Assembly: GCF_000423105.1 (NCBI RefSeq)
Contig: NZ_AUHI01000013.1
Location: forward strand, 1-64,000
DNA from: Halalkalibacillus halophilus DSM 18494
GTDB lineage: Bacteria > Bacillota > Bacilli > Bacillales > Alkalibacillaceae
Length of the DNA: 64,000 bases
Direction of reading: 5' to 3'
Shown here: positions 7,668-16,113 of the stretch, piece by piece
How the letters are laid out: each line of letters begins with the position of its first letter
Numbering within the stretch: position 1 is the first letter of the stretch
The notes under the pieces: generated by a model
What the model was told of the DNA's origin: nothing
Databases searched by the model: none
What the model saw: only the letters and a program-made list of their open reading frames with translations
Position numbers and translations under genes: made by a program

Positions 7668-9002
7668 TTATGAATAGACTTCTTCTGATTGTTTTAGTTG
7701 CTCTACACGTTCCTCATAACCATCTTCAGCACTAATATACACTCTGTAGGTGGAATCATTCATCGTACCAATCACTTGATAACATAGAACTTCCTCCCCT
7801 AAATCTCCTTCAATCACAGCTAGTGTCACTTCTTCTTTCTTGAGATTAGGATGTAGAAACGAATCAAGTTCTTCTTCTGTAATCTCTACTTCGAATTCTC
7901 GGTCTTGATCTTTATTTTTATTAATTAGGTAATCTCTCGCTGTAAGTCCAAGGATTTCTCCATTATCTAAAGCAACTTTAATTTGTAAACGGTCGGGAAA
8001 AAAGTGAATTTCGTCTTCTGTTCTTACAAACTCAAAGACACCGACTTTTTCAAATTGTTGACTATTAACTACAGTTACATCATCGAATCCTAGATCAGCT
8101 ATCATCTTTTCAGCTTCTTCTCTTGATTCATGTAAACTTAGTTGTTGCTCATTTAATTCTCGATTTTTCAAATACGAAAGTACATGGCCACCTTGTTCTG
8201 TAACTTCAACGTACCCATGGGAGTTCTCTTGGTCAAACGAAACGTTATAAATCGGTATATCAGAGCCTTCCCCAGTATGGGTTATAGTATATTCTTGTTC
8301 TTCATCTAATTCAAAATATTCCATGACAATCTGTTGTATATCATTTTCATCCTGCTTAGATCCAGGTAATTGTACATCACCTTTTTCTTCCGGTTCAATG
8401 GTTAAGCCGGATTGTTCATTAAACACATCGTAACCTTCTGCGTTCTTTTCAACTGTTGTTAATCCATCGATTATTGCATGATCTCTAGGCTCATCATTTG
8501 CTAAAGCTAATTCGACGTCCATCCACCTAAGTCCATCATTCAGTACTTGATGCTGAACCGTACGAAGATCCCTTTTCACCTCAGATGACTGTTCATATAA
8601 TGAAGATAACGTTTCTATTTCATCATCTGATAGTGGTTCATCATTTAAATCACGAATGGCAACTCGATAAGCGAAATCACCTATATTTTTCAAAAATGAC
8701 TCTGTGTTATTGAATGGAAGCAGGGTTAGTGGCAATTGACTAACATCAGCATGTGCTTCCGCTGAAACCTTCCAAATATCAGTTAATTCAGGAGACAATT
8801 TTTGTGGGGAGTTCATTGCAATCGCATTATTTATTTTACTGTTGATTAAATCCACTCGATACGTCAAATCATGAAATGCACGTTGGTAATTATTTTCTGC
8901 CTGAATTAGTATCGCATTCTTCTCCTGATGCTCTTGGTACCCCCAAATAACAGTACCTAAAATCGAGATTATCAACACTACTATAAGTGCCCATCTAAAC
9001 AT
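7668..9002 (-). CDS. ypeB: Germination protein YpeB
   Basis: Spore inner-membrane-associated protein required for stability and localisation of the cortex-lytic enzyme SleB. An N-terminal uncleaved signal/anchor (WALIVVLIISILGTVIWGY) is followed by a long helical region and C-terminal PepSY-type modules, for example around LHESREEAEKMI. Length 444 is close to the B. subtilis protein. The gene begins 14 bp after sleB with AAAGGAGGA upstream of its ATG, so both are translated from one mRNA, expressed in the forespore in relatives. Confidence 0.95.
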   Translation of the reverse strand: MFRWALIVVLIISILGTVIWGYQEHQEKNAILIQAENNYQRAFHDLTYRVDLINSKINNAIAMNSPQKLSPELTDIWKVSAEAHADVSQLPLTLLPFNNTESFLKNIGDFAYRVAIRDLNDEPLSDDEIETLSSLYEQSSEVKRDLRTVQHQVLNDGLRWMDVELALANDEPRDHAIIDGLTTVEKNAEGYDVFNEQSGLTIEPEEKGDVQLPGSKQDENDIQQIVMEYFELDEEQEYTITHTGEGSDIPIYNVSFDQENSHGYVEVTEQGGHVLSYLKNRELNEQQLSLHESREEAEKMIADLGFDDVTVVNSQQFEKVGVFEFVRTEDEIHFFPDRLQIKVALDNGEILGLTARDYLINKNKDQDREFEVEITEEELDSFLHPNLKKEEVTLAVIEGDLGEEVLCYQVIGTMNDSTYRVYISAEDGYEERVEQLKQSEEVYS

Positions 9003-9016
9003 ATAAATCCTCCTTT

Positions 9017-9865
9017 CTATTTACAAAATACATGTTTACCAATTCTTTTAATTTGTGGTCTTGACCATATCCAAGATGATGTTGCAGTATCTGGATTAAA
9101 ATAGTACAGGGCATCCCCAGAAGGATCCCACCCATTAATTGCATCAATTACGGCTTCTTGAGCTGTTTCGTCTGGAGACATATAAATTTGTCCATCTGCA
9201 ACGGCAGTAAATGCTAATGGCTCAAATACTATTCCAGAAACAGAGTCGGGAAATGTAGAGCTTTCCATTCTGTTTAAAATAACAGCAGCAACGGCGACTT
9301 GTCCGACATACGGTTCACCACGAGCTTCTCCATATACAGCTTGAGCCATAAGTTGGATATCATTTTGAGAAAAGCCGCTAGGAACATTGACAGCTGAAGG
9401 TGATGGCGAAGATTCATTTGTATCTTCAGCGTTTTGTGGTGCTCCTTCATTCGTTTGCGTATCTTGATCAGCTGCGGTAGTATCCTGTCTACCTTCCCCG
9501 CCGTAATGTGTGAAACTATTTCCTTGTCTAATTTGTTCATAAACATAGGATTGATCATACTGAGTTGCTCTTTCAAGTGCTTGTTTGGTTGTTTCACCTG
9601 CTAACCCATCGACTTCTAGGTCGAATTCGTATTGAAAGTTCCTAAGTGCCCAATAAGTTTGCCAGCCGAACACTCCATCAATAGCACCGTTATAATAACC
9701 AATGTATTGAAGACGAGACTGTAGTTCGATTACATCATCTCCTGTAGAACCCTGTTGGATCACTTGGTTACTAAACCCTTCTGACTCATAATTCCAACTT
9801 GGAACTAATGGAAGAACCAATAACAATACAAGCACTACCTTTAATGATTTATAGTTTGATTTCAT
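9017..9865 (-). CDS. sleB: Spore cortex-lytic enzyme SleB
   Basis: Lytic transglycosylase that degrades muramic-delta-lactam-containing cortex peptidoglycan during germination. After a signal peptide of about 28 residues comes a peptidoglycan-binding domain (about 35-95, with GDDVIELQSRLQYIGYYNG), a Ser/Thr/Gln-rich linker (about 105-160) and the catalytic SleB/hydrolase-2 domain with AVYGEARGEPYVGQ, whose Glu is the expected catalytic residue. The start at 9865 is chosen because AAGGAG is 7 bases upstream; an ATG two codons earlier abuts the ribosome-binding site. First gene of the sleB-ypeB operon. Confidence 0.96.
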   Translation of the reverse strand: MKSNYKSLKVVLVLLLVLPLVPSWNYESEGFSNQVIQQGSTGDDVIELQSRLQYIGYYNGAIDGVFGWQTYWALRNFQYEFDLEVDGLAGETTKQALERATQYDQSYVYEQIRQGNSFTHYGGEGRQDTTAADQDTQTNEGAPQNAEDTNESSPSPSAVNVPSGFSQNDIQLMAQAVYGEARGEPYVGQVAVAAVILNRMESSTFPDSVSGIVFEPLAFTAVADGQIYMSPDETAQEAVIDAINGWDPSGDALYYFNPDTATSSWIWSRPQIKRIGKHVFCK

Positions 9866-9896
9866 ACACATTCTCCTTAAGTCTGACTTGTTTACC

Positions 9897-9925
9897 TATT
9901 TTGTGTTTATTGGAACTTAATATTC
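9897..9925 (-). promoter_or_regulatory. Candidate sigma-G promoter of sleB-ypeB
   Basis: On the minus strand GAATA (9925-9921) is followed 17 bases later by CAAAATA (9903-9897). These match sigma-G consensus boxes (GYATR and CATNNTA) at 4 of 5 and 6 of 7 positions. sleB is sigma-G dependent in B. subtilis. The -10 box is about 31 bases from the start codon. Confidence 0.45.
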
Positions 9926-10005
9926 CTAGAAATACATTTAGTGTGTTTATTATCTAACATGGGAGGAGAAATTATGTAAGAAATTAATCTGATAATATAA
10001 AACAA

Positions 10006-10051
10006 AAAGCAATCTAGTCGTAAGCTTTTACTCTTAAGACTAGATTGCTTT
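10006..10051 (-). terminator. Terminator after ansA
   Basis: Perfect 14-bp inverted repeat (10006-10019 against 10038-10051) with an 18-base loop, followed on the minus strand by TTTTTGTTTTAT. It lies about 50 bp past the ansA stop. Confidence 0.85.
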
Positions 10052-10097
10052 CACTTATTTCGCTATTCACTTGAAAAGATTCTTTTCACGTCATAAA

Positions 10098-11054
10098 TTA
10101 AAAAGATATATCTGTTTCTCTATTTGCAAGTAATACTGCCAATCTTACACGGGCTTTTTTGCTATCATAGTCGCTTCCCAAAATAACGCCTTGATTAATT
10201 AAATCATAAGCACTACCTTCGTAATCATATGTGGGATAAACCGCACCTTCTTCAGATGCAGTGGTTACAACTACCTTCGTGCCTTTTTCCAATGCTTCCT
10301 TAATAGCTGGCATCATATTTGGAGGAACTTGACCACGTCCAACACCTTCAATGACAATACCAGCAGCGCCACTTTCAAAACTTGCTTTTATTAAAGCTCC
10401 ATCAGCGCCAGTATAACTTTTTACTAGATCTACTCTTGGTAAATTGGATGTAAGGGAAAAGTGCTCTCTTTTTATTGGTTTTTGATAAATATGAACTTCA
10501 TCATTATCAATAATACCAAGATAGCCAAATCCAAATGCATTAAACCCTTGTATATTACTCGCATGTTCTTTTTTTACATACTTCGCAGCAAATATTCGTT
10601 CATTAAAGACTACAACCGTACCTGCATCTAACAAATCTTTACTATGTGCTGCATAAATTGCGTGACGCAGATTAACATACACATCACTTCCAATATCAGA
10701 AATAGAACGCTGGGAACCAGTTACCACGACAGGTCTCTTATCAGAAATCGTTAAATCTAAAAAATAGGCAGTTTCTTCTAATGTATCTGTTCCGTGCGTA
10801 ACAACTACCCCATCGACGTCATCTCTTTGAAAGTACGATTCAATTTTTGTTTTTAGGAAAACCCAATCGTCAAAATTCAAATGAACACTAGGTTTTTGGA
10901 AGGAGGAATCAATTGTGACATCAATATCATATGGTAACTCACAAACTGCGGCTAGCTCCTCACCAGTCATGGCCCCTGAAGAAAGTTTACCACTACTCAA
11001 ATTTGGTTTACTTGCAATCGTTCCACCTGTAGTAATTAATACAACTTTACCCAT
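10098..11054 (-). CDS. ansA: L-asparaginase, cytoplasmic type
   Basis: Hydrolyses L-asparagine to aspartate and ammonia. Two threonine active-site blocks are present: TTGGTIASK at the N-terminus and THGTDTLEETAY near residue 80. There is no signal peptide, so it is a cytoplasmic enzyme. The start at 11054 gives the usual N-terminus MGKVVLITTGGTI and has GGTGAAG upstream; an upstream in-frame ATG lacks a ribosome-binding site and lies deep in ypdA. The chosen start overlaps the last 8 bases of ypdA, implying translational coupling. Confidence 0.93.
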   Translation of the reverse strand: MGKVVLITTGGTIASKPNLSSGKLSSGAMTGEELAAVCELPYDIDVTIDSSFQKPSVHLNFDDWVFLKTKIESYFQRDDVDGVVVTHGTDTLEETAYFLDLTISDKRPVVVTGSQRSISDIGSDVYVNLRHAIYAAHSKDLLDAGTVVVFNERIFAAKYVKKEHASNIQGFNAFGFGYLGIIDNDEVHIYQKPIKREHFSLTSNLPRVDLVKSYTGADGALIKASFESGAAGIVIEGVGRGQVPPNMMPAIKEALEKGTKVVVTTASEEGAVYPTYDYEGSAYDLINQGVILGSDYDSKKARVRLAVLLANRETDISF

Positions 11055-12045
11055 TAACTTCACCAGCTTCTTGTTTATTAGCAATAGAGTCTGCGATTAA
11101 CTTTCCATGATATCTGCCGTTTTCAATAAAGATCTCATTATTATTGTATCCGGCTGCGATGACTCCTGAAATATATATGTTATTAGTATTTGTTTCCATG
11201 GTATCAGGGTTTACATATGGCCTTCCGCTTTCTTCATCAATAGTGACACCTAAATCCATTAAAAATGTTTTATTCGGATGGTATCCGATCATCGCAAACA
11301 CAAAGTCCGCGTGAATGTCAGCTTTGACACCATTTTGGTCATAAAATACGTTTTCTGTAGTGATTTTTTCGATAGATACATCAAACAACATAGATATTTT
11401 TCCATTTTTCACTAAAGAGTCAAAAACAGGTAAGATCCATGGCTTAACACTTTTTGAATATTCACTACCTCTATACAACACCGTAACATTTGCTCCGGCT
11501 TTTTCTAATTCGATTGCTGCATCAACCGCAGAGTTTTTCCCTCCGACAATTACTACGTCCTGATTGAAAAAAGGATGAGCTTCTTTAAAATAATGAGAGA
11601 CATGTGGTAAATTTTCACCTTCTACATCTAGCTCATTTGGCTGACCATAGTAACCCGTTGCAAAAACAACATATTTGGCTGAATATATGTTTTCTTTTCC
11701 TTTGTCTGTTTCAGAGTGGACTAAATATTCTCCATTAACTTCTGATACATTGGTTACAGTTTCATAAGATTGAATACGAACCTTTGAACGTTCTGCAACC
11801 ATACGGTAATATGTTAAGGCTTCATTTCTTTGAGGTTTCTGCCTTTCAGAAATAAAGGGAAAATCACCCACTTCTAACTTCTCACTTGAACTAAAGAAAG
11901 TCTGGTGTGTTGGATAATGAAAAATAGAATTTGCTACATTATTCTTTTCTAATATTAAAGGTTCAAACCCTTTTCTTTGCAATTCAATAGCAGTACTAAG
12001 CCCACAAGGACCTGCTCCAATAATTATTACTTCTTCTTTAATCAA
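11047..12045 (-). CDS. ypdA: Bacillithiol disulfide reductase YpdA
   Basis: FAD- and NADPH-dependent enzyme that reduces bacillithiol disulfide in the low-GC Gram-positive thiol redox system. FAD-binding IIGAGPCGLS is at the N-terminus and the NADPH-binding VVGGKNSAVDAA is near residue 165; there is no CxxC pair, as expected for YpdA. The best start is the TTG at 12045: AGAGGTGA sits upstream at good spacing and the resulting MIKEEVIIIGAGPCG fits the family, whereas the GTG at 12054 is inside that site. It overlaps ansA downstream. In B. subtilis ypdA also neighbours gudB. Confidence 0.92.
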   Translation of the reverse strand: MIKEEVIIIGAGPCGLSTAIELQRKGFEPLILEKNNVANSIFHYPTHQTFFSSSEKLEVGDFPFISERQKPQRNEALTYYRMVAERSKVRIQSYETVTNVSEVNGEYLVHSETDKGKENIYSAKYVVFATGYYGQPNELDVEGENLPHVSHYFKEAHPFFNQDVVIVGGKNSAVDAAIELEKAGANVTVLYRGSEYSKSVKPWILPVFDSLVKNGKISMLFDVSIEKITTENVFYDQNGVKADIHADFVFAMIGYHPNKTFLMDLGVTIDEESGRPYVNPDTMETNTNNIYISGVIAAGYNNNEIFIENGRYHGKLIADSIANKQEAGEVNG

Positions 12046-12145
12046 ATCTTTCACCTCTATATCATTTCAGCGATTAACAAATTTTATACAAGAATTAAAG
12101 GTATCTCTGCTAACATTAATAAGCATCAACAAAAAAATTCATTAA

Positions 12146-12179
12146 AAAATCTCCTATCAGCTTCATGATAGGAGATTTT
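12146..12179 (-). terminator. Terminator after gudB
   Basis: Perfect 14-bp inverted repeat (12146-12159 against 12166-12179) with a 6-base loop. On the minus strand it runs into TTTTTTAATG. It lies 25 bp past the gudB stop. Confidence 0.9.
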
Positions 12180-12203
12180 GGTCCGTTTCGCAACTTGTCT
12201 GAA

Positions 12204-13478
12204 TTAAATCCAGCCTCTAAATCTTGCAGCTTCAGTCATTTTTCTCACGCCAACCATATACGCAGCTAATCGCATATCTATTTGACGATTTTGTGAGGTT
12301 GTATAAACATTATTAAATGCTTTTACGAGAACTTCTCTTAATTTCTCTTGGACTTCTTCTTCTTTCCAATAGTAACCTTGATTGTTCTGTACCCACTCAA
12401 AATAAGACACAGTAACACCACCTGATGAAGCTAAAACATCAGGAACAATAAGAATATCACGTTCGGTTAGAATTTTTGTTGCTTCTAATGTAGTCGGTCC
12501 ATTTGCCGCTTCAACTACAATTGCTGCATTTATTCTATGTGCATTTTCTTTCGTGATTTGATTCTCTATTGCTGCTGGTACTAAAATATCTGTTTCAAGT
12601 TCTAACATTTCTTCATTACTCATCGTATCTTCAAATAAATTTGTAACAGCTCCGAAACTGTCACGGCGATCTAGTAAGTATTCGACGTCTAACCCGTCTG
12701 GATCATAGATAGCTCCGTCTGCATCAGAGATTGCAATAACTTTCGCTCCCATATCATACATGAATTTAGCTAAAAAGCTCCCTGCATTACCGAACCCTTG
12801 AACTATTACTCTAGCTCCTTTAATGTCAATGCCGCGTTTTTTTGCAGCTTCTTCTATACAAATTGTAACACCTTTTGCTGTAGCAGATTCTCTTCCATGT
12901 GAACCACCTAAAACAATTGGTTTCCCTGTTATAAACCCAGGACTGTTAAATTCATCAATCCGGCTATATTCATCCATCATCCAAGCCATAATCTGTGAAT
13001 TGGTAAATACATCAGGTGCTGGTATGTCTTTAGTAGGTCCTACGATTTGTGAAATAGCGCGAACATATCCACGACTTACACCTTCTAGTTCACGAAAGGA
13101 CATTTCACGTGGATCACATACGATTCCACCTTTTCCACCCCCGTAAGGCAAGTCCATGATGCCTGATTTTAGTGACATCCAAATAGATAAAGCTCGGACT
13201 TCTTTTTCCGTAACATTCGGATGAAATCTTACTCCACCTTTTGTTGGTCCAACCGCATCATTGTGTTGAGCGCGGTAACCAGTAAAGACTTTTATTTTTC
13301 CATCATCCATTCTTACCGGAATACGCACTGTCATCATTCGAATAGGTTCTTTCATCAATTCATAAGCTTCTTCAGGATAACCTAATTTGTCTAATGCTGT
13401 TCGAATAACTGATTGTGTAGATTTTAACACATCAGTTGATTGTTCATTTTGAGAGTCTGCTGGCTTCTCGGCTACCAT
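12204..13478 (-). CDS. gudB: NAD-specific glutamate dehydrogenase
   Basis: Interconverts glutamate and 2-oxoglutarate plus ammonia; catabolic in Bacillus. Visible are the substrate-binding GGVRFHP, the catalytic-lysine block GGGKGGIVCDPR, PAPDVFTNSQIMAWM, and the NAD-binding VQGFGNAGSF. Length 424 is normal. The domesticated B. subtilis 168 gudB carries an inactivating three-codon duplication just before ALSIWM; here that region reads EKEVRALSIWM without duplication, so the gene looks active. GGAGG precedes the ATG and a sigma-A-type promoter lies upstream. Confidence 0.96.
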   Translation of the reverse strand: MVAEKPADSQNEQSTDVLKSTQSVIRTALDKLGYPEEAYELMKEPIRMMTVRIPVRMDDGKIKVFTGYRAQHNDAVGPTKGGVRFHPNVTEKEVRALSIWMSLKSGIMDLPYGGGKGGIVCDPREMSFRELEGVSRGYVRAISQIVGPTKDIPAPDVFTNSQIMAWMMDEYSRIDEFNSPGFITGKPIVLGGSHGRESATAKGVTICIEEAAKKRGIDIKGARVIVQGFGNAGSFLAKFMYDMGAKVIAISDADGAIYDPDGLDVEYLLDRRDSFGAVTNLFEDTMSNEEMLELETDILVPAAIENQITKENAHRINAAIVVEAANGPTTLEATKILTERDILIVPDVLASSGGVTVSYFEWVQNNQGYYWKEEEVQEKLREVLVKAFNNVYTTSQNRQIDMRLAAYMVGVRKMTEAARFRGWI

Positions 13479-13533
13479 TCGTTTACCTCCTATATATATG
13501 CAACCATTCTAATAAGTATATCTTTCAATGATA

Positions 13534-13561
13534 AGTATACATCTAATAAAAGATTATGCAA
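13534..13561 (-). promoter_or_regulatory. Candidate sigma-A promoter of gudB
   Basis: On the minus strand TTGCAT (13561-13556), a 16-base spacer and TATACT (13539-13534). It lies 56 bp upstream of the gudB start codon in otherwise AT-rich DNA. Confidence 0.5.
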
Positions 13562-13605
13562 CAGAATCTCGTCGTAAAATGGAAATTCCGTTTTCATAAC
13601 TTCCC

Positions 13606-14535
13606 CTACTTCTCAGATGTTAATTCTAAAAATTTCTTTATCATTTCTTGATAATTTATACCAACTGCTGAAGCTGCATCAGGGTATAAACTCGTTGGTG
13701 TCATTCCTGGTAACGTATTAACTTCTAGAATCACAGGGCCACGTTCTGGATCAAGAATAAAATCGACACGAGAATATGTCTCACAACCTAGCTCTTGGTG
13801 TGCAGTGATGGCATATTGTTGTATTTGCTCTGTTAAGTCGTCATCAATCTTAGCAGGAACAATATGCTCACTTCCTCCTACAGCATATTTTGCTTCATAA
13901 TCATAAAAATCACTTTTCGGTATAATTTCTATAATCGGAAGAGCTTGTTCATTTCCTTGGTTACCAATGACCGCAACAGTTAATTCTCTACCCTTCACGA
14001 AAGTCTCAACAATTATCGAAAAATCATGTTCAAAAGCTAAAGATACAGCTTCCTCTAATTGATCATATTCATTGATAATCGTTAAGCCTAAGGTTGAACC
14101 CTCCTGATTCGGCTTAACCACAAATGGCAATTTGAATTGTGACTTAATATTTTCAATTACTGCATCTACATTCATTTTACTTGTATAACTTTGACTATAA
14201 GCAGTTGGAATCTCATTCATTTGAAATACTTGCTTTGCTCTCGTTTTGTCCATAGCAAGAGAAGAAGCTAGTACTCCAGAGCCAACATATGGTTTGCCCA
14301 GGAGATCTAGTAATCCTTGTACTGTTCCATCTTCTCCTTGCTTTCCGTGTAACCCTATGAATACAATATCTGTGTCAGTTAACTGGTCTATTAATCCTTT
14401 GATATTTGTAGGATCGAAGTCAATATCTTTCACGGAATGACCTAATTCTTTTAAAGCATCAATGACACCTTTTCCAGTAGAAAGAGACACTTCTCTTTCC
14501 TTTGATGTTCCACCATATAATACGGCTATATTCAA
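13606..14535 (-). CDS. ddl: D-alanine--D-alanine ligase
   Basis: ATP-grasp enzyme joining two D-alanines for peptidoglycan precursors. N-terminal VLYGGTSKEREVSL, GLHGKQGEDG, the ATP-grasp core VVKPNQEGSTLG and C-terminal LEVNTLPGMTPTSLYP are all typical, and length 309 fits the short Ddl form. It begins 18 bp after mecB and is probably co-transcribed with it. In B. subtilis ddl is next to murF, not here; this location between mecB and gudB is a local rearrangement or a second ligase gene. Confidence 0.95.
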   Translation of the reverse strand: MNIAVLYGGTSKEREVSLSTGKGVIDALKELGHSVKDIDFDPTNIKGLIDQLTDTDIVFIGLHGKQGEDGTVQGLLDLLGKPYVGSGVLASSLAMDKTRAKQVFQMNEIPTAYSQSYTSKMNVDAVIENIKSQFKLPFVVKPNQEGSTLGLTIINEYDQLEEAVSLAFEHDFSIIVETFVKGRELTVAVIGNQGNEQALPIIEIIPKSDFYDYEAKYAVGGSEHIVPAKIDDDLTEQIQQYAITAHQELGCETYSRVDFILDPERGPVILEVNTLPGMTPTSLYPDAASAVGINYQEMIKKFLELTSEK

Positions 14536-14553
14536 ACCGATTCACCTCTAATT

Positions 14554-15126
14554 TTAGTTAAAATAGTTTGTAATTACTTCGACTGCATTGTTTTCTGCAA
14601 TAACTGCTCCGTACTCTTTTAATACAGATGAGGTCATTGTGCTTGGAGAGGCATATTCAGAGATAATAGATATTAGGTCCTCTCTCTTCTTTTCGTCCTC
14701 TATATGTTCATTTACTAATAAGTAATAAAGATCGTCATAGGAATAAATCGAATTATGTGTGACGTGCTTATTAAATAATAAATGACTTAGTTCAACAACT
14801 TCTTCAAATGATTGAAAAACAAACATCATTTCTTTACTTTCGTCCATTGTTACTTTCAGTTCTATATATTCTTCTTCTACGTCTGTTTGGTTTTGGGTGA
14901 CAACTATTATCATCCCTTGTGCTTGAAGCATATGCACTCGAACCATTAACCTTCCATCTAAGTCCATCTCAAGCTCCTCAGAAGCTTCATACAACATATC
15001 CTGGAGCAGTTGATTTGCTCGCGGTAAGTTATTCCACAGGTCTTCTTTCGAGTATCCTCTTTCGTTTAAATCATCATAAGTTAAAAATATTTTAAATTGA
15101 TTTACACTAATTCTTTCTAATCGCAC
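14554..15126 (-). CDS. mecB: MecA-family adaptor protein (MecB/YpbH)
   Basis: Adaptor that delivers substrates to the ClpC AAA+ unfoldase. The N-terminal MRLERISVNQFKIFLT is the substrate-binding domain signature. Two acidic linkers (EEASEELEMD and TDVEEEY) and a C-terminal ClpC-binding domain (about 100-190) follow. Of the two B. subtilis paralogues, position next to gudB identifies it with YpbH (MecB), not MecA. Length 190 is normal. Confidence 0.9.
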   Translation of the reverse strand: MRLERISVNQFKIFLTYDDLNERGYSKEDLWNNLPRANQLLQDMLYEASEELEMDLDGRLMVRVHMLQAQGMIIVVTQNQTDVEEEYIELKVTMDESKEMMFVFQSFEEVVELSHLLFNKHVTHNSIYSYDDLYYLLVNEHIEDEKKREDLISIISEYASPSTMTSSVLKEYGAVIAENNAVEVITNYFN

Positions 15127-15281
15127 GTAAACACCCCCGATGTATTCTTTTTATTATATGCGTATCTGTTTCATTAAGTTGCATGTATCCCTGCACATTC
15201 ATGCAGTTATTTTTATTTTAATACAAACAACCTTCGTAAGAAATAAAAATGATATAATTTATATCATTTTACATACAAAAA

Positions 15282-15530
15282 TTAAGGAAGTACAGAGTTA
15301 TAATAGATTGGAATACCTATTATGATTAAAATAAATATAATCATAATTAAGTGAATGATAAATTGGTGAATAAAAATTGGGTTTTTCTTTAACTCTTTAT
15401 TCTCCTTACGCGTTAAACGTTCTCCATTATTTTCGCGAGCCGCTCTTTCTTTACGAGGAGGTAAGCTAAAAACATCTGAATCATTTTGATCAGATTTCAT
15501 AAATGCTTTATTAGCCTGTACTTCTTTCAT
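15282..15530 (-). CDS. Small one-helix membrane protein in the ypbE position
   Basis: An 82-residue protein: a charged, probably cytoplasmic N-terminal half (about 1-50, rich in Lys, Arg, Glu and Asn) and one hydrophobic helix (about 52-76) followed by a very short tail. A GAGGTGA ribosome-binding site precedes the ATG, and it begins 4 bp after ypbD, so it is a real translated gene. In B. subtilis this operon position holds YpbE, with a similar charged start and helix followed by an extracellular LysM domain. The LysM part is absent here and the 155 downstream bases contain no trace of it. Function unknown. Confidence 0.6.
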   Translation of the reverse strand: MKEVQANKAFMKSDQNDSDVFSLPPRKERAARENNGERLTRKENKELKKNPIFIHQFIIHLIMIIFILIIIGIPIYYNSVLP

Positions 15531-15534
15531 AAAA

Positions 15535-16113
15535 TCACCTCATAAAGTGTCTGTAGTATATTCCCAATAGAAAATCAATTAAAAAATGAGCAGTAATTGG
15601 AACTAACAAGTTATTAGTAAGCTCATACATATAACCTATTACAAAGGAAAGCAAAAGAACGGATATAAGTAAAACGGTTTTCTTCAAATATCTGAAATGA
15701 ATAAGTGCAAATAAAAGACTTGCTATTATATACCCTGCAAACGTGTGTATTACACCTCGAAATAAAAGCTCCTCTGCAAAGGCTATTACTAAAGTGATTA
15801 TAAATATGTGCGGAATTGATAATGATTTAAATAACTTTTCATTAATACCTCCATCATCATATGCTTTTTTGGGCAATAATCGAATAAGAATGATATCAAT
15901 AAATACAATTATAATTGCAGGTATACCGCCAAAAATCAATATTTCCAGCCAATTAAATTGAAATAAATCAAGAAACACATCAAAAGAATCAAAAAGTAAC
16001 AAAGATAAAAGGATGGCGATTACTATAAACAGGACTTGAGAAGCATATACATTCATAATAAGTTCCTTATTTGATAGCCGCTCTATTTTTTTCTGATGAG
16101 AATTGTTTTGCAT
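15535..16113 (-). CDS. ypbD: CPBP family intramembrane metalloprotease (YpbD)
   Basis: A 192-residue membrane protein with about six hydrophobic segments. It carries the Abi/CAAX prenyl endopeptidase-like (CPBP) motifs: EELLFRG near residue 115, ALIHFRY near 138 and ITAHFLIDF near 175, which supply the Glu and His residues of the active site. Its start codon shares one base with the recS stop (TAATG), so translation is coupled. B. subtilis YpbD occupies the same position. The substrate is unknown. Confidence 0.85.
   Translation of the reverse strand: MQNNSHQKKIERLSNKELIMNVYASQVLFIVIAILLSLLLFDSFDVFLDLFQFNWLEILIFGGIPAIIIVFIDIILIRLLPKKAYDDGGINEKLFKSLSIPHIFIITLVIAFAEELLFRGVIHTFAGYIIASLLFALIHFRYLKKTVLLISVLLLSFVIGYMYELTNNLLVPITAHFLIDFLLGIYYRHFMR

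Noticed and set aside
12823..13146. 107-codon plus-strand frame in gudB
   Set aside because: It is a mirror of conserved glutamate dehydrogenase sequence and has no independent support.
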